Source: Calidihabitans tengchongensis
GTDB taxonomy: Bacteria; Sysuimicrobiota; Sysuimicrobiia; Sysuimicrobiales; Kaftiobacteriaceae
Reading direction: 5' to 3'
Length of the DNA: 54,280 nucleotides
NCBI GenBank assembly: GCA_031459615.1
Contig: JAVKIE010000014.1
Location: forward strand, 1-54,280
Below, piece after piece: positions 17,767 to 27,405 of the stretch. The first letter of the stretch is position 1; each line of letters starts with the position of its first letter. The translations under genes were made by a program, and so were the position numbers. The notes under the pieces were generated by a model, which saw nothing but the letters and a program-made list of their open reading frames with translations, was not told the DNA's origin and did not search any database.

Positions 17767-18132
17767 CTACGACCTGTCCAGTCCGGCCAGCACCCGCTCC
17801 ACCACCAGGGCGACGGCCCGGGGCAGGCGCTCGGCCACCGCAGCCCGCAGCCTCTGGACCTCCGCCTCGGCGGCGGCCAGCTGCTCGGCCTGCAGCGCCT
17901 CCACCTCCCGCGCGGTCTCCTCCCGCAGGCGGGCGGCCAGGGCGGCGGCGTCGGCCCGCGCGCCCTCGCGGATCTGGTCCGCCTGCCGGCGAGCGTCGTC
18001 CACCACCTGCCGGGCCCGCTCCCGGGCCTCGGCCACGCGGGCTTCCAGTTCTTTCTCCTTCTGGGCGAGGATCTGAAGGACGTTCTCGTCCGTCGGGCCG
18101 TGCCGGGCCGTCATGGCTGCCACCCGCTCCAT
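17767..18132 (-). CDS. atpH: V/A-type ATP synthase subunit G/H (peripheral stalk)
   Basis: About 121 residues, a single Ala/Glu/Arg-rich coiled coil ending in VALVVERVLAGL. It is the partner of subunit E in the stator stalks and the first gene of the operon. The start is ambiguous: ATG at 18132 has no purine-rich site, while the ATG at 18114 has GGAGCGGGTGG upstream. Confidence 0.85.
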   Translation of the reverse strand: MERVAAMTARHGPTDENVLQILAQKEKELEARVAEARERARQVVDDARRQADQIREGARADAAALAARLREETAREVEALQAEQLAAAEAEVQRLRAAVAERLPRAVALVVERVLAGLDRS

Positions 18133-18225
18133 CGCTTGTCTGCCGCACCGGGAGGACCGGGAAGAGACACCGCCGCCCCCACCTCAGCGGCCGGAATGCA
18201 GGGACTCCACGCGCGCTATCCCGAC

Positions 18226-18266
18226 AAAACCCAGGAACGGCGGGTCCCCCGCGCATTCCTGGGTTT
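18226..18266 (-). terminator. Intrinsic terminator after the nuo operon
   Basis: Perfect 11-bp arms AAACCCAGGAA (18227-18237) and TTCCTGGGTTT (18256-18266) around an 18-nt GC-rich loop that can itself pair. Read on the minus strand, the hairpin ends in TTTTGT. It lies 56 bases past the nuoN stop and before the ATPase operon, so the two are probably separate transcription units. Confidence 0.82.
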
Positions 18267-18321
18267 GGACAAACACGCGCCCATCATAGCAGGCCCGCGC
18301 GAACAGCGTCAAGGACAGCGC

Positions 18322-19767
18322 CTACAGCCGCAGGAGCTGGGAGGCGGTGCGGACCAGGTCGATGACCGGCTGGGGGTACAGGCCGATGAGCAGGGTGCCC
18401 AATCCGGTGATCCCCAAGGCCACCTGCAGGCCGGTCGGCTCGGGCACGGGCGTGTCCGTGGCCGCCGGCAGCACGTACATGGCGCGGATGACTCCCACAT
18501 AGTAGTACAGCGAGATGACGCTGTTCACCACGGCCACCACCGCCAGCCACAGCAACCCGTTGTCGATGGCCGCCGCCAGCACGTAGAACTTGCCCAGGAA
18601 GACGGCCGTGGGGGGAATCCCCGTCAGCGAGAGCATGAACAGGGCCATCAGCAGGGCCGAGACCGGCGCCCGGCGCGCCAGGCCGGCGTAGTCCGGGATC
18701 TCGTCGGTGCCCAGCTGGGTCCCGATCAGGGTGGCCACGAAGAATGCGCCCAGCTGGGTGAAGGTGTACCCCAGCAGGTAGACGAGCAGCCCCGGCGTGC
18801 CGAACGCGCCCCGGAACGCCGCCACCCCGATCAGGAGGAAGCCGGCGTGGGAGATGCTGGAGTAGGCCAGCATCCGCTTGATGTTGCGCTGGGGGAGCGC
18901 CAGCAGGTTGCCGACGGTCATGGTGACGGCGGCCAGCACCGCCACCAGCAGGACCCAGTTCACCCGGGACGGATCCACCACCACCTGCAGGACCCGGGCC
19001 AGGGCGGCGAACCCTGCCGCCTTGGATCCCACCGACAGGAATGCGGCCACCGGGGTGGGCGCGCCCTCGTACACGTCCGGGGCCCACTGGTGGAACGGCA
19101 CCATGGAGATCTTGAAGCCCAGCCCCGCCAGGACCAGGATCAGGCTCAGGTAGAGGGTGAGGCCGGGGGCGCCGGCGACGGCCCGGGCCACCTGATAGAG
19201 GTTGGTGGTGCCCGCCAGACCGTACAGCAGCGAGAACCCGTAGATCATCACCGCCGACGCCGTGGCGCCGTACAGGAAGTACTTGATGCCGGCCTCGGCG
19301 CTCTTGGGGTGGGCCTTGAGGAATCCCGCCAGCACGTAGGAGGTGAGGCTGACGAACTCGATGGCCAGGACCAGCAGCACCAGATCGGTGCTGGCCGCCA
19401 TCAGCATCAGGCCCAGGGCGGTCAGAACCAGCAACCCGTAAAACTCTCCCTCGAAGCGGGTGCGGGGGCCCACCGACTCCAGGGAGGAGAGGATCACCAG
19501 GGCGGTGGCGGCAACGGCGATGATCTTGAAGAACACCGCGAACCCGTCCACGGCGTAGGCGCCGTACAGGATCGTGCGCGGCTGCCAGGTCAGCATGGTG
19601 GCGATGGGCACCAGGGCCAGGACCAGGCCGCCCACCGCCATCACCCCCACGGCAGCCTTGCGGCCCGCCGGCACCACCAGGTCGAGCAGCAGCACCAGCA
19701 GGCCCAGCCCCAGCAGCCACAGCTCCGGGACAAGCGACCACAGATCGGCCGGGCTCACCGCGGGCAT
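18322..19767 (-). CDS. nuoN: NADH-quinone oxidoreductase subunit N
   Basis: 481-residue antiporter-like proton-pumping subunit of complex I with about 14 membrane helices. Family features include MLAYSSISHAGFLLIG and the PFHQWAPDVYEGAPTPVAAFL segment with its conserved acidic and basic residues. Start at 19767 follows GGAGGGGG. It is the terminal gene of the nuo cluster, followed by an intrinsic terminator. Confidence 0.95.
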   Translation of the reverse strand: MPAVSPADLWSLVPELWLLGLGLLVLLLDLVVPAGRKAAVGVMAVGGLVLALVPIATMLTWQPRTILYGAYAVDGFAVFFKIIAVAATALVILSSLESVGPRTRFEGEFYGLLVLTALGLMLMAASTDLVLLVLAIEFVSLTSYVLAGFLKAHPKSAEAGIKYFLYGATASAVMIYGFSLLYGLAGTTNLYQVARAVAGAPGLTLYLSLILVLAGLGFKISMVPFHQWAPDVYEGAPTPVAAFLSVGSKAAGFAALARVLQVVVDPSRVNWVLLVAVLAAVTMTVGNLLALPQRNIKRMLAYSSISHAGFLLIGVAAFRGAFGTPGLLVYLLGYTFTQLGAFFVATLIGTQLGTDEIPDYAGLARRAPVSALLMALFMLSLTGIPPTAVFLGKFYVLAAAIDNGLLWLAVVAVVNSVISLYYYVGVIRAMYVLPAATDTPVPEPTGLQVALGITGLGTLLIGLYPQPVIDLVRTASQLLRL

Positions 19768-19820
19768 GGCCCCCTCCGCGCGCGTCGTCCTCCCGTGTGC
19801 CGGTGCGCCATGGCCGCCTC

Positions 19821-21317
19821 CTACCGCAGGGCCGTCACCAGCCCCGCCATGGCGGTGTTGATCACCTCCAGCAGGGGCCGGGGATACAGCCCGAACACCA
19901 CCATGAGGACGGCCAGGGGTACCAGGGACAGCTTCTCCCGGGTGTCCAGGTCCGGCAGCCCCACCCACCGCTCGTTGAGGGGTCCCAGGAAGATCCGCTG
20001 GATGGTCCACAGGAACATGGCCGCGGTGAAGATCACCCCGGTCACCGCCACCGCCGTCAGGTAGGGGAAGACGCCGAAGGACCCCACGAACACGAGGAAC
20101 TCGGCCACAAACCCCATCAGCCCCGGCAGGCCCAGGGACGCCAGCATGGCCAGGGTGGTGATCCCCGTGTACACCGGCAGGCGGGCGCCCAGTCCGCCGA
20201 ACTCGTTGACGCCCCGGGTGTGCGCCCGGTAGTCGTACAGCACGCCGACGATGAGGAACAGGGCGCCGGTGATCACCCCGTGAGCGATCATCTCAAAGAC
20301 GGCGCCGTTCAGGGCAGTGGTGGCGGCCTGGGCCTTGTGGGGCTGCCCCACCGCCGCGGCCGCGGCGGCGGTGCCCAGCATCACATACCCCATGTGGTTG
20401 ACCGAACTGTAGGCCACCAGCTTTTTCAGGTCGGTCTGGGCCATGGCCACCAGCGCGCCGTACACGATGCCCAGCAGGGCCAGGATGGCGACGACGCCGG
20501 CAGAGGCCCGGAACGCTTCCGGCAGCATGGGCAGGCTGACCCGCACGAACCCGTAGGTGCCCATCTTCAGCAGGATGCCGGCCAGGATGACGCTGCCGGC
20601 GGTCGGGGCCTCCACGTGGGCGTCGGGCAGCCAGGTGTGGAAGGGCCACATGGGCACCTTGATGGCAAAGCTCAGGAAGAACCCCCAGAATGCCAGGGTC
20701 GCCAGCAGGGGCGCCCGGGCCAGGGGTTGCTGGCGGATGAGGGCCAGCATGTCGAACGTCCGGGGCTCGCTGTGGAAGTACAGCAGCAGGATCGCCAGCA
20801 GCATGGCCAGCGACCCCACCAGGGTGTACAGGAAGAACTTGATGGCCGCGTATTCGCGGCGGGGGCCGCCCCAGATGCCGATGAGGAAGTACATGGGCAC
20901 CAGGGTGACCTCCCAGAAGATGTAGAAGAGGAAGAAGTCCAGGGCGGCGAACACGCCCAGCATGCCGGTCTCCAGCAGCAGGAACAGGAACAGGTATTCC
21001 TTCAGCCGCAGCTCGATCCGCCAGGAGTAGACCAGCGACACCAGGCTGAGCAGGGCCGTCAGCACCACCAGGGGCAGGCTGAGCCCGTCCACGCCCACGT
21101 GGTACTGGATCCCCAGGGTGGGGATCCAGCTGTAGCGTTCCACGAACTGCATCCCGCCTCCCACCTCGTACAGGGCCACCAGGAAGAGGGAGAGGATGAA
21201 GGACGCCAGCGACGCCCCCACCGCCACGCCCTTCATCAGCGGCTCGTTGGCCTTGGACGTGAACAGGATGATCAGTCCGCCCACCAGCGGCAGAAAGATG
21301 ATCAGCGTCAGCAGCAT
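19821..21317 (-). CDS. nuoM: NADH-quinone oxidoreductase subunit M
   Basis: 498-residue antiporter-like subunit of the membrane arm. The typical GVDGLSLPLVVLT, the ion-channel lysine/histidine region PMWPFHTWLPDAHVEAPTAG and LKKLVAYSSVNHMGYV are present. Start at 21317 has GGAGGAG. The frame continuing upstream to 21650 lies within nuoL and was rejected. Confidence 0.96.
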   Translation of the reverse strand: MLLTLIIFLPLVGGLIILFTSKANEPLMKGVAVGASLASFILSLFLVALYEVGGGMQFVERYSWIPTLGIQYHVGVDGLSLPLVVLTALLSLVSLVYSWRIELRLKEYLFLFLLLETGMLGVFAALDFFLFYIFWEVTLVPMYFLIGIWGGPRREYAAIKFFLYTLVGSLAMLLAILLLYFHSEPRTFDMLALIRQQPLARAPLLATLAFWGFFLSFAIKVPMWPFHTWLPDAHVEAPTAGSVILAGILLKMGTYGFVRVSLPMLPEAFRASAGVVAILALLGIVYGALVAMAQTDLKKLVAYSSVNHMGYVMLGTAAAAAAVGQPHKAQAATTALNGAVFEMIAHGVITGALFLIVGVLYDYRAHTRGVNEFGGLGARLPVYTGITTLAMLASLGLPGLMGFVAEFLVFVGSFGVFPYLTAVAVTGVIFTAAMFLWTIQRIFLGPLNERWVGLPDLDTREKLSLVPLAVLMVVFGLYPRPLLEVINTAMAGLVTALR

Positions 21318-21361
21318 GCGTCTCCTCCGCCGAACCTCGTGGTCCCCCGCGCCCGCACCGG

Positions 21362-23290
21362 CTACCGCACCAGGCCCACCAGGGCCAGGACGATGACGCC
21401 CAGGGCGATGGCCAGCAGGTAGTTGTGGGCGCGCCCGGTCTGCACGTACCTCAGGGTCGCCCCCAGCAGGCCGGTCACCCACCCCACCAGGTTCACGATG
21501 CCGTCCACCACATACAGGTCGAACAGCCGATACAGGCGGGCGATCCCCACGAAGACCACGCCCACGGCGTTGACGAGCCCGTCGATGACGTACAGGTCGA
21601 ACGTCCGCAGCTGCCGGGCCGCCCACAGCAGCGGGCGCACCACCGCCCACGCGTACAGCTCATCCCACCAGTACTTGTGCACCAGCACCGCGTACAGGGG
21701 CGCCAGAACCCGGCGCAGCGTCGCCGAGCGGACCCACTGCCAGCGGTACACCACCGCCGCGGCCAGGATGCCGGCCAGGGCGATGCCGGTGGACTGCAGG
21801 GCGAAGGCCGGATCGAAGGCCGCCGCCTCGGCCTCCTCCAGGTGCACGAAGCGCTGGAACAGGTTGCCCACCCCCGGCCAGGGCGCCCCCACCAGTCCGA
21901 TCACCGTGGCGAAGACCGCCAGCACCACCAGGGGCACCGTCATCACCCGGGGAGACTCGTGGGCGTGCTGCGCCGCGTGCCCCGGGGCGCCGGTGAAGGT
22001 GTAGAAGATCATCCGGAAGATGTAGAACGCCGTGACGAACGCGCCGGCCGCCCCCAGGCCGTACAGGGCCGGCGCCCGGTGGGCGGCCTCCAGCAGGATC
22101 TCGTCCTTGCTCCAGAACCCCGCAAAGGGCGGCACCCCCGCCAGGGCCAGGGCGCCCACCAGCATGGTCCCGTAGGTCACCGGCATGGATCGGGCCAGCC
22201 CGCCCATCTGCTTGATGTCGTTGGTGTGCACCGCATGAATGACCGACCCGGCCGCCAGGAACAGCAGCGCCTTGAAGAAGGCGTGGGTCACCAGGTGGAA
22301 CACGCCGGCGGTGTAGCCGCCCACCCCCAGGCCCATCATCATGTAGCCCAGCTGGCTGATGGTGGAGTAGGCCAGGACCCGCTTGATGTCGTCCTGCACC
22401 ACCCCGATGGTGGCCGCCATGAGGGCGGTGATGCCGCCGATGACCGCCACCACCTGCAGGGCGGCGTGGTCGGGGGAGGCGGCGAACAGGGGGAAGGTGC
22501 GGGCCACCAGGTACACCCCCGCCGCCACCATGGTGGCGGCGTGGATGAGGGCCGAGACCGGCGTGGGGCCCTCCATGGCGTCGGGCAGCCACACGTGCAG
22601 GGGCACCTGGGCCGACTTGCCCACCGCGCCTCCGAACACCAGGACCGCCGCCAGGGTCAGCAGCGGGCCGGCCAGGCGGCCGGACGCGGCCGCCTCCAGG
22701 ATGTCGTCGAACCGCAGGGACCCCACCTGCCAGAACAGCAGCAGGATGCCCAGGAACATGAAGAAGTCGCCCACCCGGGTGGTCACGAAGGCCTTCAGCG
22801 ACGCCCGCGCGGCCGCCGGCCGCTCGAACCAGAAGCCGATGAGCAGGTACGAGCACAGCCCCACGCCCTCCCATCCCACGTACAGGAGGAGGAAGTCGTC
22901 GGCCAGGACCAGGGTGAGCATGGCCGCCGCGAACAGGGAGAGGTAGGCGAAAAAGCGCGGGTACCGCGGGTCGCCGTGCATGTAGCCGATGGAGTAGATG
23001 AAGATCAGCAGGCCCACCACGGTGACCACGGTCAGCATCACCGCGGTCAGCGGATCCACCCGGTACCCGACCGCAAAGACCCGGTCGCCGCCCACCGCCC
23101 AGGTCAGGGCGGCCTGAGCGGTGGCCCCGGCCAGGACCTGCGCCAGGACCCCCACAGACAGCAGCGCCGAGGCGGCCAGGGAGCCCACGGCCACGTAGGC
23201 GCCTTCGCCCGGCAACCGACGGCCCCAGAACACGATGGCCCAGAACGCCGCAAAGGGCAGGAGGGGGATCAGCCAGGCCAGCGCCAGCAT
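21362..23290 (-). CDS. nuoL: NADH-quinone oxidoreductase subunit L
   Basis: 642 residues, the distal antiporter-like subunit with the long lateral helix near its C-terminus. Conserved pieces include VGWEGVGLCSYLLIGFW, KSAQVPLHVWLPDAMEGPTPVSALIH and KRVLAYSTISQLGYMM. Start at 23290 with GGAGAG; an upstream in-frame ATG at 23356 adds a low-complexity leader. The C-terminus contains an internal near-repeat (LYVIDGLVNAVG and LYVVDGIVNLVG). Confidence 0.96.
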   Translation of the reverse strand: MLALAWLIPLLPFAAFWAIVFWGRRLPGEGAYVAVGSLAASALLSVGVLAQVLAGATAQAALTWAVGGDRVFAVGYRVDPLTAVMLTVVTVVGLLIFIYSIGYMHGDPRYPRFFAYLSLFAAAMLTLVLADDFLLLYVGWEGVGLCSYLLIGFWFERPAAARASLKAFVTTRVGDFFMFLGILLLFWQVGSLRFDDILEAAASGRLAGPLLTLAAVLVFGGAVGKSAQVPLHVWLPDAMEGPTPVSALIHAATMVAAGVYLVARTFPLFAASPDHAALQVVAVIGGITALMAATIGVVQDDIKRVLAYSTISQLGYMMMGLGVGGYTAGVFHLVTHAFFKALLFLAAGSVIHAVHTNDIKQMGGLARSMPVTYGTMLVGALALAGVPPFAGFWSKDEILLEAAHRAPALYGLGAAGAFVTAFYIFRMIFYTFTGAPGHAAQHAHESPRVMTVPLVVLAVFATVIGLVGAPWPGVGNLFQRFVHLEEAEAAAFDPAFALQSTGIALAGILAAAVVYRWQWVRSATLRRVLAPLYAVLVHKYWWDELYAWAVVRPLLWAARQLRTFDLYVIDGLVNAVGVVFVGIARLYRLFDLYVVDGIVNLVGWVTGLLGATLRYVQTGRAHNYLLAIALGVIVLALVGLVR

Positions 23291-23381
23291 CACGGAACTC
23301 TCCGATCCCGAACCGCGGCGGCCGGGCGCGCGCCCGCCCCTCCGCGGCTCCGACATCCTGCGCGGTCGACTGTCGTCTTCG

Positions 23382-23693
23382 TCACCATTTCATCAGGTTG
23401 ATCTCGTCCACGTGGATGGTCTCCAGGCCGCGGTAGGCGGCCACCACCAGGGCCAGGCCCACCGCCGCCTCGCAGGCCGCCAGGGTGATGACCACCAGCG
23501 CGAAGACCTGGCCGCCCACCGCCGCCGGCGCCAGATACCGGTTGAAGGCCACCAGGTTGATGTTGGCGGCGTTGAGCATGAGCTCCACGCCCATCAGGAT
23601 GGCCACGGCGTTGCGGCGGGTGAGGACCCCGTACAACCCCAGGCAGAACAGCAGGGTGCTCACCACCAGGTAGTGCGCCAGCCCCACCTGCAT
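23382..23693 (-). CDS. nuoK: NADH-quinone oxidoreductase subunit K
   Basis: 103 residues, three transmembrane helices, with the two conserved membrane glutamates visible in MGVELMLNAANIN and AACEAAVGLALV. The ATG at 23693 is preferred over a GTG two codons upstream that sits directly on the GGGGGA site. It ends 91 bases before nuoL. Confidence 0.94.
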   Translation of the reverse strand: MQVGLAHYLVVSTLLFCLGLYGVLTRRNAVAILMGVELMLNAANINLVAFNRYLAPAAVGGQVFALVVITLAACEAAVGLALVVAAYRGLETIHVDEINLMKW

Positions 23694-23763
23694 CAGCACT
23701 CCCCCGTCGTCCCCGGCGTCTGCGCGGGCCCGGGATGTCGCCCGCCGGCAGCCCCGGCCTCTT

Positions 23764-24255
23764 CTACTCCTCCCGGCGGGCGATGACGATCGCCCCGATC
23801 AGCGACACCAGCAGGACCAGGCTGGTCACCTCGAACACCAGCACGTAGTCGGTGAGGAGCGCGGTCCCCACGGACGCCACGCCGTACTGCGGAGCCGCGC
23901 CCGCCGCCCCCGGCCAGGGAGTCCGCAGCAGGATGGTCAGGACCACGAACGCCAGCCATACCGCCGCCATGGCCCCCAGGGGAACCTGCTCGGTGATCTG
24001 CCGGACGCGGACCCCCGTGCCCCCCTCGGTCAGCATGATCACGAACAGGATCAGCACCGTGATGGCGCCGGCGTAGATCAGGATCTGGATCCCGGCCACG
24101 AACTCGGCGTGCAGCAGGATGTACAGTCCCGTCACGCCGAGGAATGTGGGCACCAGGGAGAGGGCGGCCCGCACCAGGTTGCGGGACGTGACCACCACCG
24201 CCGCCGGGACCAGCGTCACCAGCGCCAGGATGATGAAGGCCGCCAGCTCGCCCAC
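23764..24255 (-). CDS. nuoJ: NADH-quinone oxidoreductase subunit J
   Basis: 163 residues, five membrane helices, with the conserved EFVAGIQILIYAGAITVLILFVIML segment containing the pi-bulge region of the proton path (shown here in two parts: EFVAGIQILIY and AGAITVLILF). GTG start with GGAGG upstream. It begins only 18 bases after nuoH; nuoI, which normally lies between them, is absent. Confidence 0.93.
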   Translation of the reverse strand: MGELAAFIILALVTLVPAAVVVTSRNLVRAALSLVPTFLGVTGLYILLHAEFVAGIQILIYAGAITVLILFVIMLTEGGTGVRVRQITEQVPLGAMAAVWLAFVVLTILLRTPWPGAAGAAPQYGVASVGTALLTDYVLVFEVTSLVLLVSLIGAIVIARREE

Positions 24256-24273
24256 CGTCCGCCTCCGCCCGGC

Positions 24274-25473
24274 CTACCGGCCGGCCACGGTCAGGACCAG
24301 CCCCGTGGCCAGCAGGTTCGCCAGCCCCACCGGAATCAGGACCTTCCACGACAGCGCCAGCAGCTGGTCCAGCCGCAGGCGCGGATAGGTCCACCGCATC
24401 CACATGAGAAAGAACACCAGGGCGAACAGCTTGAGGGCAAACCACACCACCGACGGAAGGACCGGAGATCGGCCCCCCGCCACCCCCCACGCCATCACGG
24501 CGGCCACCACCGCGCCCATCAGCGACAGGATCAGCAGCGGCCGCACCACCAGGTTGCGCGCCCCCCCGGTGACGAGGATCACCGCCGCCACCACCAGGGC
24601 CAGCAGGGCCACGCCGGCCCACATCCAGGGCTCCAGGCGCGGCTCGGCCCACCCACCAAAGAACATGACCGACGCGAGCGCCGCCATGGCAAACATCTCC
24701 CCGTACTCCCCCAGCTGAAACAGGGCGAAGCGCATCCCGGTGTACTCGGCAAAGTACCCGGCCACCAGCTCCGACTCGGCCTCGGGCAGGTCAAAGGGCA
24801 CCCGGTTCACCTCGGCGGTGGCGGCCGCCAGGAAGGTCAGGGCGGCCAGCAGGCCCAGGGGGGCTCCCCACCAGCCCACCGGGTCGGGCAGCCGCAGCAG
24901 GAACCACCCGCCCTGGCGCACCTGCGCCTCCACGATGCCCACCGTGGAGAGGGTGCCGGCCACCAGGGCCACCCAGATGATGCTCAGGGCCAGCGGGATC
25001 TCGTAGCTGACCATCTGGGACGCCGACCGCAGGGCGCCCAGCAGCGCGTACTTGTTGTTGCTGGCCCACCCTCCGGACAGGATGCCGATGACGGTCAGGG
25101 ACGCCATGGCGGCGAAGTACAGGACCCCGATGTTGAGGTCGCGGACCACCAGCACGCGGTCGCCCACCGCGCCAAACGGGATCACCACCCAGTCCAGCAG
25201 GGCCGCCACCGCCACCACCACCGGCGCCGCGTTGAACATCAGGGCGTCGGCGTGACGCGGGGTGATGTGCTCCTTCTGGAGGAGCTTGACGGTGTCGGCC
25301 ACCGTCTGCAGCAGTCCCTGGGGTCCGACGTGCTTGGGGCCCAGGCGTGCCTGGATCCAGCCGCTGATCTTCCGCTCCAGGTACACGCCCAGCATGGCCC
25401 CCACCACGGCCAGAAAGGTGAAGACCGCCACGGTGAGGCCGAGGGCCTTCAGCGCCTCGATCACCCACGCCAT
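24274..25473 (-). CDS. nuoH: NADH-quinone oxidoreductase subunit H
   Basis: 399-residue membrane subunit forming part of the quinone chamber at the joint with the hydrophilic arm. Conserved blocks are ERKISGWIQARLGPKHVGP, NRVPFDLPEAESELVAGY and EYTGMRFALFQLGEY. It is longer than the usual 330-360 residues because of its extended C-terminal helices. It directly follows nuoA; the nuoB, C and D genes normally found between them are missing. Confidence 0.95.
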   Translation of the reverse strand: MAWVIEALKALGLTVAVFTFLAVVGAMLGVYLERKISGWIQARLGPKHVGPQGLLQTVADTVKLLQKEHITPRHADALMFNAAPVVVAVAALLDWVVIPFGAVGDRVLVVRDLNIGVLYFAAMASLTVIGILSGGWASNNKYALLGALRSASQMVSYEIPLALSIIWVALVAGTLSTVGIVEAQVRQGGWFLLRLPDPVGWWGAPLGLLAALTFLAAATAEVNRVPFDLPEAESELVAGYFAEYTGMRFALFQLGEYGEMFAMAALASVMFFGGWAEPRLEPWMWAGVALLALVVAAVILVTGGARNLVVRPLLILSLMGAVVAAVMAWGVAGGRSPVLPSVVWFALKLFALVFFLMWMRWTYPRLRLDQLLALSWKVLIPVGLANLLATGLVLTVAGR

Positions 25474-25561
25474 CGGTGGGGTTCCTCCCGGGTGGACGGG
25501 CGGCTCGGGGCGACAGCCATCATCCCGCGGGGCGCGGCTCCGGCGGCCGCCGGGCGGAGCC

Positions 25562-25927
25562 TCACATCCACTCCAGGGCTCCTTTGCGCCAGGCGTAGGC
25601 CAGGCCCACGATGAGGATCCCGAGGAACAGCAACATCTCCACGAAGGCGACGGCGCCCAGCTGGCGGAAGACCACCGCCCACGGGTACAGGTAGATGACC
25701 TCCACGTCGAAGATCACGAACACCAGCGCGAACAGGTAATAGCGGACGTGAAACTGCGCCCAGGCCTGACCGAAGGGGATGACGCCCGACTCGTAGGTCA
25801 AGGTCTTCTGGGGCAGGGACACCCGCGGCGCCAGCAGCCACACCACCGCCAGGGGCAGGGCCGCCATGACGGTTCCCGCCACGGCGAAGATCGCCACGTA
25901 CAGCCAGTCCACCAGGACCCGGGGCAT
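25562..25927 (-). CDS. nuoA: NADH-quinone oxidoreductase subunit A
   Basis: 121 residues with three membrane helices and the conserved loop TYESGVIPFGQAWAQFHVRYY and FVIFDVEVIYLYPWA (quoted in pieces). It sits by the quinone cavity of complex I. ATG at 25927 with GAGGTTG upstream; the frame extends to 25978 without conservation. First gene of the nuo run. Confidence 0.95.
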   Translation of the reverse strand: MPRVLVDWLYVAIFAVAGTVMAALPLAVVWLLAPRVSLPQKTLTYESGVIPFGQAWAQFHVRYYLFALVFVIFDVEVIYLYPWAVVFRQLGAVAFVEMLLFLGILIVGLAYAWRKGALEWM

Positions 25928-26037
25928 GATCCGACAACCTCGACGCCCGCCCGGCCGATGCGCCGGTGGCGGGCACACCGGCAGTACTCATTCGCGCGAT
26001 CAACCAGCGTCCCCTGCCACCGCTCCGTCCGCCGTCG

Positions 26038-27402
26038 TCATCCGGGCCGTCCTCCGTCACCTGTGCGCCCGTCGCCCACCATCGCATCCCCCGCCCGGGA
26101 GGCATCCTGGAGGATGTGCAGCAGGAGACGCGCCAGGCGGGCCGGATCGTGCCGCAGCACATCCTCCTCACTGAGCAGGGCGGCCGGCACCGGCACCACG
26201 CCCAGGGCGGCCACCCGGTCCAGGTCGGGTTCCACCGGCGCGGCCCCCTCCGCCAGATAGCGGGACAGCACGGTCGGATGGCGGGGCCGCTGGGTGTTGA
26301 CCACCACGTGGCTCACCAGCCCGGGCCCGACCTGGTCCACCAGAGCCCGCACGTGGTCGCTGGCCGCGAAGCCGTCGGTCTCGCCGGGCTGGGTCATGAC
26401 GTTGCACACGTACACCCGCACCGCCCGGCTGCGCCGGATGGCGTCGGCCACCCCCTGCACCAGCAGGTTGGGAATCACGCTGGTGTACAGGCTCCCGGGA
26501 CCCAGCACGATCAGGTCCGCCTCCCCCAGCGCCTCCAGCACCTCCGGCGCCGGAGCCACGCCCGCGGGGCGCAGGCCCACCCGCCGGATACGCTTGCGGG
26601 CCCGGGTGATCTGCGACTCCCCCTCGACGGCGGTTCCGTCGGTGAACTCGGCCCACAGGACCACGTCCTGCACCGCCGACGGCAGGACCCGCCCCCGGAT
26701 GTTGAGGACCTTGCTGGCCTCCCGGATGGCGCTCACCAGGTCGCCGGTCACGCCCGTGAGGCTGGCCAGGAAGAGATTCCCGAAGGCGTGGCCGTCCAGC
26801 GCCCCTCCCCGGAAGCGGTACTCGAACAGGCGCGTCAGAAGCGGCTCCGACTCGGCCAGAGCCACCAGGCAGTCCCGGATGTCGCCGGGCGGCAGCACGC
26901 CCAGTTCCCGACGCAGGCGGCCCGAACTGCCCCCGTCGTCGAACACGGTGACCACGGCCGTCAGGTTGTCGGTATGTGCTTTGAGGCCCCGCAGCAGGGT
27001 GGACAGTCCCGTCCCCCCGCCCACCACCACCACGTGGGGGCCCCGGCGGCGCTGGCGCTGGCGGGCCAGCACGTCCACCAGAGGGCGGCCGCCGGCGGGC
27101 AGCAGGGCGTCGGCCACCGACCGCACCGTCCCCCGCAGTCCTGCAAAGACCGCGGCCACGCCGCCGGCCAGCAGGACCACGGCCACGCCCGTCGCCGACA
27201 GGCGTCCTCCGGTCACCCTCAACACCCGCAGGGTTGCCCGGAACACCAGGGACTCCACCCACCCCAGCGGCTGGACGTTGATCATGAGCATCGTCCCCGC
27301 CGACAGGGCGAGGATGCCGGCGGCCATCAGCGCCACGTAGCGCTTGACGCCCAGCCCGGGGGCCAGCCAGCGCAGCCAGGCCGGGCGGAGGGGGCGGTCC
27401 AC
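26038..27402 (-). CDS. yvcK: Gluconeogenesis factor YvcK (CofD-like) with N-terminal membrane segment
   Basis: 454 residues. Two hydrophobic helices (about 22-42 and 66-92) precede the CofD-like domain, which starts VVVVGGGTGLSTLLRGLK and contains TVFDDGGSSGRLRRELG, PPGDIRDCL and GPGSLYTSVIPNL. In Bacillus the family is needed for growth on gluconeogenic carbon and for envelope morphogenesis, binding UDP-sugars. The added membrane anchor is known in some clostridial and other lineages. GTG start with AAGGAG, three bases after the rapZ stop. The usual downstream partner whiA is not present. Confidence 0.92.
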   Translation of the reverse strand: MDRPLRPAWLRWLAPGLGVKRYVALMAAGILALSAGTMLMINVQPLGWVESLVFRATLRVLRVTGGRLSATGVAVVLLAGGVAAVFAGLRGTVRSVADALLPAGGRPLVDVLARQRQRRRGPHVVVVGGGTGLSTLLRGLKAHTDNLTAVVTVFDDGGSSGRLRRELGVLPPGDIRDCLVALAESEPLLTRLFEYRFRGGALDGHAFGNLFLASLTGVTGDLVSAIREASKVLNIRGRVLPSAVQDVVLWAEFTDGTAVEGESQITRARKRIRRVGLRPAGVAPAPEVLEALGEADLIVLGPGSLYTSVIPNLLVQGVADAIRRSRAVRVYVCNVMTQPGETDGFAASDHVRALVDQVGPGLVSHVVVNTQRPRHPTVLSRYLAEGAAPVEPDLDRVAALGVVPVPAALLSEEDVLRHDPARLARLLLHILQDASRAGDAMVGDGRTGDGGRPG

Positions 27403-27405
27403 GGG

